Assembly (NCBI RefSeq): GCF_036588685.1
Contig: NC_086374.1
Span: forward strand, 37,936,886-38,000,885
DNA from: Mytilus trossulus
Lineage: Eukaryota > Mollusca > Bivalvia > Mytilida > Mytilidae
Reading direction: 5' to 3'
DNA length: 64,000 nucleotides
In this document: in pieces, positions 47,400-61,788 of the stretch
Position numbering within the stretch: the first letter of the stretch is position 1
How the letters are laid out: every line of letters starts with the position of its first letter
Made by a program: the position numbers and the translations under genes
The notes under the pieces: generated by a model
What the model saw: the letters and a program-made list of their open reading frames with translations, nothing else
Databases searched by the model: none
Told to the model about the DNA's origin: nothing

Positions 47400-49038
47400 A
47401 GTATCAGTTGTGCTATTGGAATGCATTTCATTACGTTAAGTAATGCTTAATTGACCATGTCAAAAATTAAATGTAAAGTCGTGGCAATGCCGGTCATTCG
47501 AGTGACTCATCGATCAGTCTGGACTTTTTTAGTTTTTAATTTAAACCAGGCTTTGTTTTCGTACGAGTTCAGGGGCTCATATAATTCATGTTGTGGACTG
47601 TAAAATGAGCTAGTGGTTTGCACACTGAAACACATTTACTATTAAACCTCATACTTCAATCACATGTGTCGTCATATTTTTTTCTCTGGTAGCTACAAAT
47701 AAGACGTTTGGGCCATGTAACTTGTAAGGAATGTTGCCCTACATTTCGGCATTGGTCTGTTAGGCAATGAACTTGTAATAACTGTAATAAATTCTCACAG
47801 TCAAGGCTCACCTCCAATTATATCTGGAGTGACATCCACCACCATGAATATATATATATAATTATCACACAAATAATAGTTCCATCCACCAGAATATAAT
47901 ATAAACAAAATGTCAGTTTTATACTATAGTATAGGCTAATTTAAAATCTAAAATTATCTAAATAAGAAGGGATAATTTGGTCTGTCTTATGCTGACATAA
48001 CACTTTAATTATATATAATTAACTAATAGTCTTAAACTTTCCTCCCTTTTTTTAGTTGTTTAGTATCCAGACCGAGTAGTCTATGCTTGTATCTTGTATG
48101 GAGTAGGTGTAACATTTTCCTACATTGAGATTCAAGAATTTTTGATATAATATCAAAAATTTGATCGTAGCTATTTTTGCAATTGACATGATTGAGGTTT
48201 AAGAATTTTTTATATATTATCAAAAATTTTATCGTTGCTATTAACTAGTTGGTTTTTGCTTTTAGATCAGATAGGATGACAATCTTAATTATGTTGTGGA
48301 ATAATATTCAGTCAAAAAAAAGAAAATGTAGTAGATCATGTTGTTCAGAATCTGGAAATTTCATTTTTCAAAGCCAGTGTGTGTGTTCAGAGAATCATGG
48401 TCAAAAACAAAAGTTGAATAATGCCAACTCGACCACAAATAAATAACATTTCCCAATGATTTATGTATCCAACTTATGGAACAGTTTACAAAAAAAGAGA
48501 AAATCAGAGGATATATCAATTTTCTGTCAATGCTTGAGAATTATTTGTATGGTTTAAATACGGGTAACAGTCTTTGTAGAAAAAAGAAAGGGGGGGTCAT
48601 TTGTTTACAAATGCATGCAGTTATGCAAAATAAATCATTCAAGATCTCTACTAAATAGGATTATTATATAAATAAAACTCCTTTAAAGCAAATAAATTTT
48701 AAGCATAAGGTAAAGAAAAAAAAACAAACAAACTATTTACATAAAAAAATAAATCTTTGAGAATTTTTTTCCCTTTTAATTTCATACATAAAAAATGGTC
48801 ATTTGAAAGATGAAATTAGGTGCCAGGAGTTTGTGAGAATGCAGGATTTTGCTCTTTTTATGCCAGAGCTTCTCAGACCCCTTGCCGTAAGGCACAAAGC
48901 TTACACATGTAACTTGTTACAGCCACCTATAATTTTAATTTAGCCTTCTACTTCAATTTCAAGGGAAAGCCCTGGTATGATATAAAAAAAAAACTATTTG
49001 TAACCAAATTAAATGTGATATTGATTTTCTAATTATAG
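47400..49038. other. Gap or putative intron upstream of the dehydrogenase
   Basis: It is mostly AT-rich. About 48118-48240 holds a direct duplication of about 60 bp ('atatcaaaaatttgatcg' and 'attatcaaaaattttatcg'). Two short plus-strand ORFs (48249-48446, 48476-48658) show no domain. Confidence 0.45.
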
Positions 49039-49039
49039 A

Positions 49040-52000
49040 ATGACAGGCCGTGTAATAATTGTGACAGGAGCTAACACTGGTATTGGTTATGCTGCAGCAC
49101 AGAACCTATGTGAGGGTGGTAATGATGTCATACTAGCCTGTAGGAATGAGGAGAAAGGGAAGGCTGCCGTAGAACAAATTCTCAAGAAGCATCCTAATGC
49201 CTTGGCAACATTTATGCAGGTTAGTTCATGTTATAGGACTTTCTGGAAACTCACTTCTGAGAGTATGAATCTAATTTTGAAATAACATCAAATAATACAA
49301 AAATTTGCCTTTTTTGTAAGAATACTGGTATTCATACTGGTTCTCTGCAGATCCAAGCACAAGATATATTGAGAAAGAAAACAATTTACGATCATTTCCA
49401 TCTTTAGCCCAACGAGTATGTTGGAAGACAATTAATTATTTATATAAACCAAATGTTATCTGAAATCAACAAGGATTAAAACCCACTACCAGTTTGAATG
49501 TGTCATATTCCAAAGTCGGACAGTTTACTATGACCTTTGACTGCAATGATAGAAACATCTTGCCTGATTGGTAGCCATATAACTTTTGTACCATAGAACT
49601 TACGTTGTAGGGACAGACACATTCAACTTTTATTTTTAATCCTTTTCCTTAAAAAGATAGCTTATTTTGTAGGCATTTCATGCAGTTAATCCATTCAGAA
49701 TGCAGGATTTTGCACCTAATTTTTAAAAATTTTCTTGGGGGTGCATGCCCCAAAAAACCCCTAGCATGGCGCACACAGCTTATGCCGTGTGTTATAAGCC
49801 GTGTGTAGGACGTCGTAAAGACCAATCATATTTTTCCCAAACCATAATTTTTTTCCCAATTGCATGGGCCCCAGGACCCTTCCCCTAAACACCAGGAAAA
49901 TCACTGAGGTTGAAAAAACTTAGTACGCTGGGACATCATGGAATGGGAGAGAGGGGACCTGAAACGGACACCTTTGATAGTACATGTACAAATGTATAGC
50001 ATTGTTTGAATTATGTTTGGTGCATAAGTTTTGTACTGTAGCACTTATATTGAAAAAACTTAGAATGCAGAAGTATTAACTTGACTTTGACATTAAACTT
50101 TATTTTCTAAATTTACAGTATACATTACAAACATCAGCTTTTGCTTTAGTATAATTCTTTCAGATTGACCATTCAGTAACCATGGTCCATTCTAACACTG
50201 AGGCAATGATTATATAAAACAAAAAGCTGAAACCAAAAAATCTCAAAATTTCCTCAATTCTGAATTTCACAAAAGCAACTAATATAAATGTACAGAGAGT
50301 ATTAGTTCAGCTTTGTGGACAGCTCTAATTGTGGATTTTAACTGACTTTCTGAAAAGAGCTACACACATGACACAATGTACATTTAAAAAAAAATGTATT
50401 ATGAACTTCAAATAATTAGATTATAAAGTTAAACCAAGGTAAAGCTGCATTATACATGTTGTTTTCTTTCCAGCTGGACTTGGCTGACATGGCGTCTATT
50501 AGGAAGTTTGTAGAGGATTTTCATGAAACTGGGAAGAAATTAAATGTTCTAATCAATAATGCTGGAGTCTACATGCTACAGAAACAATGGACTAAAGATA
50601 ACTTAGAGATGACTGTTGGTACAAATCATCTGGGTAAGTGACACTTCAGTTCAGGATTAGATTTTCTCACCTCTCATTAATGGATCTTTTATATTTTATT
50701 TTTTCTTGTGTACCTGGTTAAGCTTTGTTGTTTTTATCATACTTCGTCAGTTTATTGTAAATATTATGCATTGCTCATAGATCAAAGAAAACTGAATGTC
50801 ATAATATAATGACATTAACATTTGGACACACAAGTGACACAAAATATGTAATATGCTCAGGGAATTCAAAGAGCAATACATCTGTCTATCATTAAGTTGA
50901 CATTGGAAGTCATTCTTTTATAGGACCATTTTTACTGACCCATCTGTTGCTTGATGATCTAAAGAAAACAGCCAGTGAAGCAGGAGAAGCTAGGATAATC
51001 AATGTCACTTCTTCTCTCCATGACAGAGCATTAAAAATCAGGAAAGGTAAGTTACAGTTGGTGCCAGCTGTGTTATCATGGGTTGTCACACACTATTGTT
51101 TATTTACATATTAATGAAGCAGTAGAATAAAATGAAAGGTTTAATCTGACCTTGACCTCATTTTCATGGTTCATCTGTCATATAAGATGTTCACGGTTAA
51201 GATATTTTTTAAATACTATAAATAATAGTTAAAAGTCAACTCTATTTGGTGTATGGAAAGATTAAAAGGCACACATGTCACTCAGTCTGGCAGATTTCAT
51301 CTCACTGAACTTATTTCCCCAGATAACAGTCATTTCTTAGATACTATCTTCTAGTTAAGACATTAAAGTCTGTTTCTTAGATACGAGTACAAATGTAATT
51401 GATAATCTTTTCTTGTCTATGGAGGGATTGCATGGTGTAAAAGTCTGGCTTCATTTTATATAATCATATCATCTGACCTTGCTAATGAATTGATGTCATA
51501 TTTCAGCACCTGAGATGTTGTCCACTGAAGACTTTTTCCTTGACAAGGAAGGGGCTTATACTCCTGAGCAAAGCTACAGAAATTCCAAACTCTGTAATGT
51601 GTTGATGACACAAAGTCTGTCTAAACAACTTGATGGCACAGGGGTTACATGTAATTGTGTCTGTCCAGGTAAGAACACTTTTAAAACATATTAGCACACA
51701 ATGTTAAATTTCATATCAGTTTTACTTAAATAAAACAATATACTTGGCCTATCAAAATATGTGAAAATTGGTAAGATACACAGACTTCATTCAACAACAA
51801 AAAAATTAATGAATCTATTGAATAAACAAAAAAATGCATGTATGAAAGGTAAAAAAAAGTGGGGTCAGGTAATTCAACAGTATTAATATATAATTCTGTT
51901 TTAGTAACTTGATATTTCACATAGTTTATGCTTCAAATATTCACTGCATGATTAAGTGTGACTACTGGCATGCTAAGAGTAAAGGTTTACCTGTACACAA

Positions 52001-54115
52001 TTTTTGTAATCAGTTCATATTGTTGAGGGTTTGCTACCGATTATATTATTTTGATTTATTTAAGTAATCCATTTTCATTCTGTGTCATGTATGTTCTTGA
52101 TCTTCAATTTGAAAACAAACTGATAGATGTTATAAATGACCAAAAAAAAAAAGTAAAGCAAATGTTTTTCTTACTTTTCAGGAATGGTGAAGGACACAGA
52201 ACTTATGAGACAAGCTGGGGCTGTTAAAAGGTTCTTCCTAAAGTATTTTGCTAACACTTTAATGAAGTTGAGAATAAGATCTATTCCAGCTCATTCTTTG
52301 GAGGAAGGTGGCAGATGTTTGGTAGATTTGTCTATCAAAGAAGATCAAAAAGGTAAGTTAAATAAGGGCTACGCAAATTTAAAGATATTTCAAATACACC
52401 TGTAGAATTTAATAAGAATATAGATTGTGAGACCAAGTTTTATCCCAAAAGTGTTAAGGTTATTGCTTGCTTTATTGTCTGCATTGTTTATCGTTTCTCA
52501 ATTAAAACTTATCCACAACACTTGATAAATGGCTCCACAGAATTGAATTAAACTTCCACAGATTCTTCTTTAAGGCTGAAAGATGGTTTGTAATTGTTTT
52601 TCAGTTCTTCATACCATAAAAGGGAATAAGAAATTTCTGGTTACATTAGTTAGTTTTCCACTACTTAAAAAATCCATTTAACATGTGGAGATTCTTCATT
52701 CTAACTATTGTGCATCTGAAAGATCAATTTATTCTATTTGGGGGGTGATTGTTCACATGAATACATTTCTTCCAATTTTGTCTGTAAAGATTAAGCAACA
52801 CAAAGAGATAACTGCTGTAGTTTTGCAATTATATGGTTAATCTGCAGAGTCAATATGGAATTTCCTGAAACAGCTGGACAGAATTTAACCAAACTTAGAT
52901 AGATTATTTTTAATAGAATATATAATTGAACTCTTGCTTTTTGGATTTTGGGTGATTATCCTGTACCCTACCTTACCATGGTCTTTCAACTTCAGCCATT
53001 TTTAATTCTTTTATTTCTATCAAAGAATTGACCTTTTATAAAATGTTTATTTTCCATTCTACAGGTGTGACTGGAAAGTTTTTCAGTAACTTTGAAGAGA
53101 AGAAATCTTCAGATGACTCTTTGGATGAGGAGCTACAGAAGAATGTATATGAGTTAAGTGCTCGTTACTGTCACCTGGAGGGTTATGAACCTCTGGATGC
53201 CCCTGCTCCACCACCCCAAGAGGAAAAACCTAAAAGTAAGAGGAAGTCCAAGAAAGGCAAAGCTGCTGATGAGACAGACATTGAGGACAAAGGTGGAGAA
53301 GAGAAAAAAGGTTTGTACTAGTATCAATTCCCTTTTATATACAGTGTAACCTGTCTTATCAAACACCTGAGGATTCCAACATCCTGCTTTAATTGACACA
53401 TTTTCATGGTCCATAAAATATGACTATCCATGCTGTAAAAAGTTAGTTTTCTGACACCCTGCTAAGTACGACATTTTTGTCTGGCCTCCAGTGTGTCAGA
53501 TTAGGCAAGTTACACTGTATGTTTAAAGTCAAGTCAAGTCTAGTAGCAATTATTATCTCTACCCGTTTTAGGGAAATCAACAAACATAAAGAGTAGTATT
53601 ACATTAATAACTTGTTGAAGTGTACATGGCTCAAATTATTCAGAATAATAGGGAGAAGTGACTGTTATCTTATTCGTCTGAGTTTTCTGATTACTGACAG
53701 AATAGAACATTTATGGAAACTTGGAAAAACTTCCTTTATAACCTCTATTTTGTTGATTCTTTATTTCAATACATGTTTTGAATATTTTCAAGTTAGGCAA
53801 AAATTATTTAGGCTGTCTGACTATAAGGAATAGTTCTATTGAATAAGAACAATCAATCTCTTTTTAATTACAGATGCATTAAACACATCAGATGTTATAC
53901 AGTTTGCTGATGCAGATACTTCTAAACTAGAAGAAGGAAAGAAAGATTTAGAAGAAAAAACTGGAGAAAAGATTGAAACGACAGAGGATGAACCAAAAGT
54001 TGATGAAAAAGGAGATGCTGACAAACCAAAAGAACTGGAACCTGAAGATAAAGAAATAAAGAAAATAGATGATGCTGTTGTCATAGAGACCCAGGCAGAG
54101 GTCACTGCACAGTAG
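49040..54115 (+). CDS. Short-chain dehydrogenase/reductase, retinol-dehydrogenase-like, with charged tail
   Basis: This is an NAD(P)-dependent oxidoreductase of the RDH11/12/13-like SDR group; the substrate is unknown, with retinoid or lipid aldehyde likely by family. Seven coding exons join in phase: 49040-49219, 50474-50633, 50924-51046, 51507-51668, 52182-52352, 53065-53310 and 53874-54115 (TAG). They give 427 aa. Visible motifs are the cofactor loop TGANTGIG (9-16), NNAG (88-91), catalytic Ser in 'VTSS' (141-144) and YRNSK (Tyr178, Lys182). 'GVTCNCVCPGMVKDTEL' is the post-active-site PG motif, and 'GKFFSN' comes late in the fold. Unlike typical members (about 310-330 aa), residues from about 311 form a tail of about 115 residues rich in Lys and Glu ('KSKRKSKKGKAADE' onward) with no fold. 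The Met directly precedes the Rossmann fold, so no N-terminal membrane anchor is encoded unless an upstream exon adds one. Confidence 0.95.
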
Positions 54116-56603
54116 GACTTTTGTTGCCATAGCTACGGTTACCAGTGCTAGGGCAGTGTTACTATGTTGTTACTGACATATACAATGCAATTTATGTTAT
54201 TTGCCACTGCTGTGACTTTGTAATATTATCAATTGAGTAATATGTAGTCATTTTAAATTGTCATTTAATTATGCTGTTTACTTTTAGTATGTCTTAGATT
54301 TCCATATTAAGGAACAATACATGATTGTTAACCTTTCACAAGTTGTAAAAGGGGGTGTAATAAATAGTTTTAAGAGAAAAGGGAGGAGGTGTAAATTTAT
54401 AAGATAACAGTTTTCAACATGAATCCTTACAGTTAATGGCAGTTTAGGGAAATCAGGTGAATTTAATTGCAAAATTTACCTTCTCCCAAATAATAGTAAA
54501 GAACAATTCAAAACCAGTTTCTTGCTATCATTATTCTATAAAGACATACCTTAAAAGATACAAAAAAAGATGTATGTTAAAGTAAATGTTGCTTTTGGAA
54601 AGTTGTATTTTTTGTTGCTTAATATATTGTACGTCATTGTTAATATTTTAAATTTTAACCTTAATATTAAACACAAAAGATGTGTAAGGTGATTTTTAGT
54701 TCACTGTCAAAGACCTTGTAAAAAAATGTATTTAAAAAAAAAGGGAAAGACACTGTGTCAAAATAGATGGTTGACATCTTTAGAATTAATGTAATGTGTT
54801 ATGTTTTTTTTTATCAAATATGGTCAAATCACAAAACAATGTACCCATCTAATGATCGAACTAAAAATCAAATGAAGAGTTGAAACAAACCTGAATTTAG
54901 ATATGAAAGTGCCTGGAAGCTAAGAAAAACAAGTTTTATTTTTTTTTACATTATTATAGAATGAAATATTACTGATGAAAAGGAGTATGTATCTCAATTT
55001 TTTATATGGTATTTAATTTATACAAATTTATTTTCTAATGAAATGATGTTTTATTTAGTTATGTATTATTTTAATGTGGCATTATGTTTTATGTATATGC
55101 ATATTTTTTGTTTTTATTCCCTTTACTTAACACATTCATGAACAGGGTATTTTTAATTATTCATCCTTTACCTCTATATAACATCACCCCTTTATCAAGA
55201 TTTATTTTAATAAATAATCCAAATCTAAAATTGAGAATGGACTAGTCTGATTTTTTTCTTGCTGCAGAATAGCACAGTACATTGCTATGGAGAATAGAAA
55301 GTATAAAATGTTTTTTGGCTTTTAAGATGCAAAGGTTCAGCGTCAAGTTTAATAAACAATTTGTTGGAAGAAACTATATAGAATGGACTATAAGTACTAT
55401 TCATAGGTATTCATCACTTTTACATTGCAGCCCCACCCAATCCTAAACCAAAAAGAATGTTTTACATTTAAGTTATACCAATTATTCATATAAACTACAA
55501 AGCATTTGCTATACCAATTATTCATATAAACTTCAAGCATCTTATTAAAAATTGCTTATTTATTGGCATTATCATTTTTATCATCTTTTATAAACCTGAC
55601 ATTTCATACATTTCATATAACCAATCAAATTATTTTATTGTTGTATACTATATTTTTTTATATAACAAAGTGTTCAATTTATTTTAATTCACGCATAATT
55701 TTATTTAAGGTGCTAAATACAACTATTTTACTGTATCTAAAACATGTTTTGTTTATTGTAAACTGTATTATGATGTTTTGCCATATTTAAGTTTTATACA
55801 TAAAAAGACCTGTTTCATTGTATTATTCAATTCTATAAATTGCTTGCCCATTATGATTCAAATTATATTAAATTTAGTTGCAATATATGCTTATGTGTTC
55901 AATATGTTTAATTTGTATTCTAGTCAAGTCTAGTGAAAGAATTAAAACAAAAGTCAATTTAATTTACATGTCCCTATACAATAACAATTATCAACCAGAA
56001 CTCCATTTATAAATGATAGGAATTGAATTTACAGTAATAATTTATCTAGTAATAAAATCATATTTGCTTTTTACAATGCATTATGGAGAGTTTTAAACAT
56101 CAATATTCTGATGTATTCTTGTTTTTTTGTACTGCAATCAATTTTGTAATAATATATGCCAGTATTTTGTATGCCATGCTAGCATTTAAGTTTTGTAAAG
56201 GGCTTTTATTTATTGTATAATGTACAACTTGATGCCATATAATGGATCTGCTTTTGTAATATTGTAGTCTGTATTAGGAAGCAAACATGACATTGTAGGA
56301 GAAAAGACAATTGTTAGGTGTATTATAAAGACACTGTTTGCTTGATAACAATCAGGAATTTTAAATTCTAAATAGAACAAAAAGAAAGAGAAATATTGAA
56401 CTGTTGTACACTAAAAAGATTTGAAATTGAGGTTTGGACTTTCATACATTTCTTCCTTGTGTTCTGATTTGTATGTCTGCCTGCAACAAACAGTAATTAG
56501 TTCTACATAATGGGATGTTGATATTAGTACTGCATAAAATGTTTCTAGGTATGTTTCAATTGACAGGTTTTTGATCATGCTAGGTATTATTGAGATTAAG
56601 AAG

Positions 56604-56754
56604 GTTGTAGAAAGTGCTCACATTGATATATGATATAATGTAGGACATGGTAAAGGGTTGTATCAGTGTTGTAGAAAGTGCTCACATTGATATATGATAA
56701 TATGTAGGACACGGTAAAGGGTTGTATCAGTGTTATTTGTAAAGTGACAATAAA
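56604..56754 (+). repeat. 66-bp tandem duplication and candidate poly-A signal
   Basis: 'gttgtagaaagtgctcacat' occurs at about 56604 and 56669; the two units are nearly identical. They are followed by AATAAA at 56749-56754. If this is the dehydrogenase signal, its 3' UTR would be about 2.6 kb; nothing else recognisable lies in 54116-56600. Confidence 0.6.
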
Positions 56755-57062
56755 ATGTTTTAAACCTTGTATGACTTTTCCTGCCATATATCCCCTCATA
56801 AGAAACTGTATAAGACAGCCTGATCTTAAGGTAGATTTTGGTTTATAAGCAATATATTTGAAGCAATTACAACACTTTTCTGTATTTGTGTTTGATAATG
56901 GCTCATCAGGGGATGGTGATTTTGAGGTACTAGTACCAATGTCACATCAGCCAGGAGTAAGTTCAATAATACCCTTACAAGGCCTCTATTTAACAAAAAG
57001 ATTGATAGACTAATTATGGCAGTGAATCATTGCTACAATAATGACTAAGTAGGAAATATTTA

Positions 57063-57838
57063 TTGTTGAGCCTGCGATTTTTGTCGCAGAAAGCTCGACA
57101 TAGGGATAGTGATCTGGCAGCGACATTAGCCAACTTCTTAAAAGCCTTATATTTTATAAGGTTGAAGACCTGGACGCTTTATACTTCGTAAATAGATGCC
57201 TCATTATTATACGTCCGGGACGGGACATATTATGGTATACTGTTGTCCGTCCGTCGTCCACACTTCGGACAATAACTCAAAAACACCTTCACCAATTTCC
57301 ATGAAACTTTGGTGAATTGTTTATATCTATTGACATAAGCTCCCTTTCGTTTTTTTTTTAATTTCAGATTTTAAGTTTTGGATTTATGGGGCTTTATTCA
57401 TAAAAAAAGGGGGAATTTTCAACACCTCGGACAATAACTCAAAAAGGCTTTCACCAATATCCATGAAACTTTGGTGAATTGTTTATATCTATTGACATAA
57501 GCTCCCTTTCGTTTTTTTTTAAATTTCAGATTTTAAGTTTTTGATTTATGGGGCTTTATTCATAAAAAAGGGGGAATTTTCAACACTTCGGACAATAACT
57601 CAAAAAGGCTTTCACCAATGTCCATGAAACTTTGGTGAATTGTTTATATCTATTGATGTTAGCTCCCTTTCGTTTTTTTTTAATTTCAGATTTAAAGTTT
57701 TAGATTTATGGGGCTTTATTCATAAAAAAGGGGGGATTTTCAACACTTCGGACAATAACTCAAAAAGGCTTTCTCCAATGTCCATGAAACTTTGGTGAAT
57801 TGTTTATATCTATTGATGTAAGCTCCCTTTCGTTTTTT
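57063..57838 (+). repeat. Repeat head plus about 161-bp tandem array, four units
   Basis: The head ('gagcctgcgatttttgtcgc', then 'gtccgtccgtcgtcc') is followed by units marked by 'cggacaataactcaaaaa' at about 57266, 57428, 57589 and 57750. Each contains 'ccatgaaactttggtgaatt' and 'agctccctttcgtttttt'. The fourth unit stops abruptly at 57838 and its remainder appears at about 63857. Confidence 0.85.
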
Positions 57839-57916
57839 GGGGAAAGACGGCTTTAAGCCGTCAATCCCCTATGGGGTTGACCAGAGTGACACTCCCTCAC
57901 ATCATTCATTTTGTTT

Positions 57917-59876
57917 TTATACGACCGCAAATTTTGAAAATTTTTTCGTCGTATATTGCTATCACGTTGGTGTCGTCGTCGTCGTCGTCGTCGTCGTCGT
58001 CCGAATACTTTTAGTTTTCGCACTCTTACTTTAGTAAAGTGAATAAAAATCTATGAAATTTTAACACAAGGTTTATGACCACAAAAGGAAGGCTGGTATT
58101 GATTTTGGGAGTTTTGGTCCCAACATTTTAGGAATTAGGGGCCAAAAAGGGCCCAAATAAGCATTTTCTTGGTTTTCGCACTATAACTTTGGTTTAAGTT
58201 AATAGAAATCTATCAAATTTTGACACAAGGTTTATGACCACAAAAGAAAGGTTGGGATTGATTTTGGGAGTTTTGGTTTCAACAGTTTAGGAATTAGGGG
58301 CAAAAAAAGGGCCCAAATAAGCATTATTCTTGGTTTTTGCACAATAACTTTAGGTTAAGTAAATAGAAATCAATGAAATTTAAACACAATGTTTATGACC
58401 ACAAAAGGAAGATTTGTATTGATTTTGGGAGTTTAGGTCCCAACAGTTTAGGAATTAGGGGCCAAAAAGGGACCCAAATAAGCATTTTTCTTGGTTTTCG
58501 CACCATAACGTTAGTATAAGTAAATAGAAATCTATGAAATTTAAACGCAAGGTTTATGACCATTAAAGGAAGGTTGGTATTGATTTTGGGAGTTTTGGTC
58601 CCAATAGTTTAGGAAAAAGGGGCCCAAAGGGTCCAAAATTAAACTTTGTTTGATTTCATCAAAATTGAATAATTGGGGTTCTTTGATATGCCGAATCTAA
58701 CTGTGTATGTAGATTCTTAACTTTTGGTCATGTTTTCAAATTGGTCTACATTAAGGTCCAAAGGGTCCAAAATTAAACTTAGTTTGATTTTGACAAAAAA
58801 TGAATCGGTTGGGTTCTTTGATATGTTGAATCTAAAAATGTACTTAGATTCTTGATTATAGGCCCAGTTTTCAAGTTGGTCCAAATCTGGGTCCAAAATT
58901 AAACTTTATTTGATTTCATCAAAAATTGAATAAATGGGGTTCTTTGAAATGCCAAATCTAACTGTGTATGTAGATTCTTCATTTTTGGTCCCGTTTTCAA
59001 ATTGGCCTACATTAAGGTCCAAAGGGTCCAAAATTAAACTAAGTTTGATTGTAACAAAAATTAAATTCTTGGGCCTCTTTGATATGCTGAATTTAAACAT
59101 GTACTTAGATTTTTGATTATGGGCCCAGTTTTCAAGTTGGTCCAAATCAGGATCTAAAATTATTATATTAAGTATTGTGCAATAGCAAGTCTTTTCGATT
59201 GCACAGTATTGTGCAATGGCAAGAAATATCTAATTTCACAATATTGTGAAATAGCAAATTTTTTTTTAATTAGAGTTATCTTTCTTTGTCCAGAATAGGA
59301 AGCAAGAAATGTCTTATTGCAAGATTTTTTTTTAATTAGAGTTATCTTTCTTTGTCCAGAATCAAGTTAAATCTTTGTTATATACAATATACAATGTATA
59401 TTCACTTTTTACTACCAACTGATAAATTTAAATAATCTTTACCATTCAGTGATAACAAGCAGTTTTTTTACATCTTAATATTTTATGATGTATTTAAATG
59501 AGTAGTTATTGTTGCAAACTCCATTAGAATATTTTAATTGAGATTAGTTTTGGAATAAGGGAAAGGGGGATGTGATTAAAATATTGGGTTCAATTTTTCT
59601 CATTTGAAATTTCATAAATAAAAAGAAAATTTCTTCAAACATTTTTTTGAGAGGATTAATATTCAACAGCATAGTGAATTGCTCTAAGAGAAAACAAAAG
59701 TTTAAGTTCATTAGAACACATTCATTCTGTGTCAGAAAGCTATGCTGTGTCAACTATTAAATCACAATCCAAATTTAGAGCTGAATCCAGCTTGAATGTT
59801 GTGTCCATACTTGCCCCAACCGTTCAGGGTTCAACCTCTGCGGTCGTATAAAGCTACGCCCTGCAGAGCATCTGGT
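57917..59876 (+). mobile_element. 2-kb 'tacgaccgca' element, copy B
   Basis: It runs from 'tatacgaccgcaaatttt' to 'gccctgcagagcatctggtt', with (gtc)n at about 57972-58003. It has the same internal units as copy A, in opposite orientation. Short ORFs inside recur in copy C at the same places and are element sequence. Confidence 0.9.
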
Positions 59877-60631
59877 TATACATGTTATAGTGTGGAACAC
59901 CCCCCAACAAATCTTACTTAGATTGAAGAGAAGGAGATCCAGAAATGAATAGTTTGACTTCAAACACTTTTTTACACATTCCCCTTCTGTTTCTCACGAA
60001 ATTATCGTATCTTGAACTCTCCTTTACACTATTTACGTTAATTTTACAATCCGGAAAAATTAGTATGACGAGATATTCTAAATATATCCAACCTACATTG
60101 TATTTTATAGTGACGTCATTCTTGGAAGAAGCAGGGATATCCTTCACCAGTTCACTGGTTATTTAAATCGTTCTTAGAGATCGTGCACTAATTACAAATT
60201 TGTATTTGTTAAATCTAAACATAATATTGTTTACTGTAGATGATTTAAATTTGTAGGTCAACAACTTTCAAAATAAACAAAGATCGTTGGGTTACATGAG
60301 ACAGGGGAAAGAAACGATTTTATTACTTTTTTCGGGTCTCACTAATCAGAGAAAAAGCGTCAAGAAGACTATTTAGCGACAAGAAAAAAATATTCTTCTT
60401 GTCGCTAATTAGTGATACCACTTTTTCTGTAAAAATTCTGAGAATCTTCCTCCAATTCAGGAGCACCTCAATTGATGAGTAATTATCCACTAAAATAAAA
60501 TTTAATGTATTTAAACACTTCAAATGTGACATTTCATTGGATTAGTAGTCTTCTATTAAAACTAAATTTTTGTGTACCTACATAATCATTGTAATGGTAA
60601 AAACAAAAATTATTTGCATTTTGTAGTTTAA
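59877..60631. other. Gap between repeats
   Basis: No gene is recognised. A small hairpin, 'ttagcgacaagaa' with 'ttcttcttgtcgctaa', lies at about 60373-60411. Confidence 0.45.
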
Positions 60632-61130
60632 ATAAAGGCAACAGTAGTATACCGCTGTTCAAAACTCATATATCCATACACAAAAAACAATATCGGGGTA
60701 ACAAACTAAAACAGAGGGAAACGCATTAAATATAAGAGAACAACGACACAACACCGAAACGCAACACACACTAAAACGGACCAAGCATCAGACAAAACAC
60801 CACCTGAATAACAATTATATCATGAAAACCAAATACATGAATTTGGGATAGAAAAGTACCGTGCCACGTCTTATCTCAATATCTCAAAAATAAGAGAAAA
60901 CACAAACGACTCAACGTAAGAATGCAACACACACAGAAACGAACAATAATATAACAATAGCCATCTTCCTGACTTGGTACAGGACACTTGTAAAGGGGAA
61001 TAAAAGTGGTGGGTTGAACCTGGTTTTGTGGCATGCCAAACCTCGCACTTTAATGGCAAAGTTAAATATAACATTGAAATGACAACATAATATTACAGGA
61101 CTACAATACAAATAAATAGGAGAACATATT
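60632..61130 (+). repeat. 'aaataaaggcaaca' repeat, long copy
   Basis: It shares ordered blocks with 33135-33445: 'aataaaggcaaca', 'ttggtacaggacac', 'tggtgggttgaacctggttt', 'cgcactttaatggcaa'. The ORFs at 60871-61162 are within it. 61131-61788 shows no gene. Confidence 0.7.
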
Positions 61131-61788
61131 AGACAAAGAAAAACATGATTTATAGATAACAAAAAACATATTTATTATTTACAAATATTTCAAAATTAAG
61201 ATTTGGAACCAAGCTTCACACAGTTTACATCACTCATATTGTTTTTTTATTAGTACCTGTTTCCCTGTGATGAGAGTTGTAACTCGGAACTTTAACAATG
61301 GAAATTTAAAACTGAATAGATTTTTCAGTCCACACTTTCTAAAGAAAAAACTTTAAAACCCAAGAGTACTGAAACATCTAAGACTAGCTTCTTTAGATAG
61401 TAATTTAATAATGGCTGTCTCAAAACAATATACAAATAATGCTGTAGCAACGTAACGTAATAATAAGAGTTGCGGATGTGTGTGATGTGAGTTCCCGGGT
61501 TAATCTGGATACTACAAGTACTGTCACAAAAAATGGAAAATGGCCCTAGCCTGCAGTTCAGTGGTACACAATCAAGATTTCAAAAAATATTGTAGTTGTT
61601 GTGAAATGACAGAATTCAGTTGAGTTTTAGATAATTAGCTATCAACTTTAATCAAATGTTTAGATTTAGAAGATGCAGATCTCTTCCATTGGTCCAAATT
61701 GAATCCTAAACTAAGGAAATGAAATTACATAAACAACAATTGATTTCAATATTGTCAACCTTTCTACATGTTCTAGCTGTTCTCTTTT

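Noticed and set aside
53836-54130. Ser/Phe-rich minus-strand ORFs
   Set aside because: These are antisense shadows of the last dehydrogenase exon, which is Lys/Glu-rich.
58906-59145. Minus-strand ORF repeated at 62774-63019
   Set aside because: It is identical in two copies of the 2-kb non-coding element and made of its internal repeats; no gene features.
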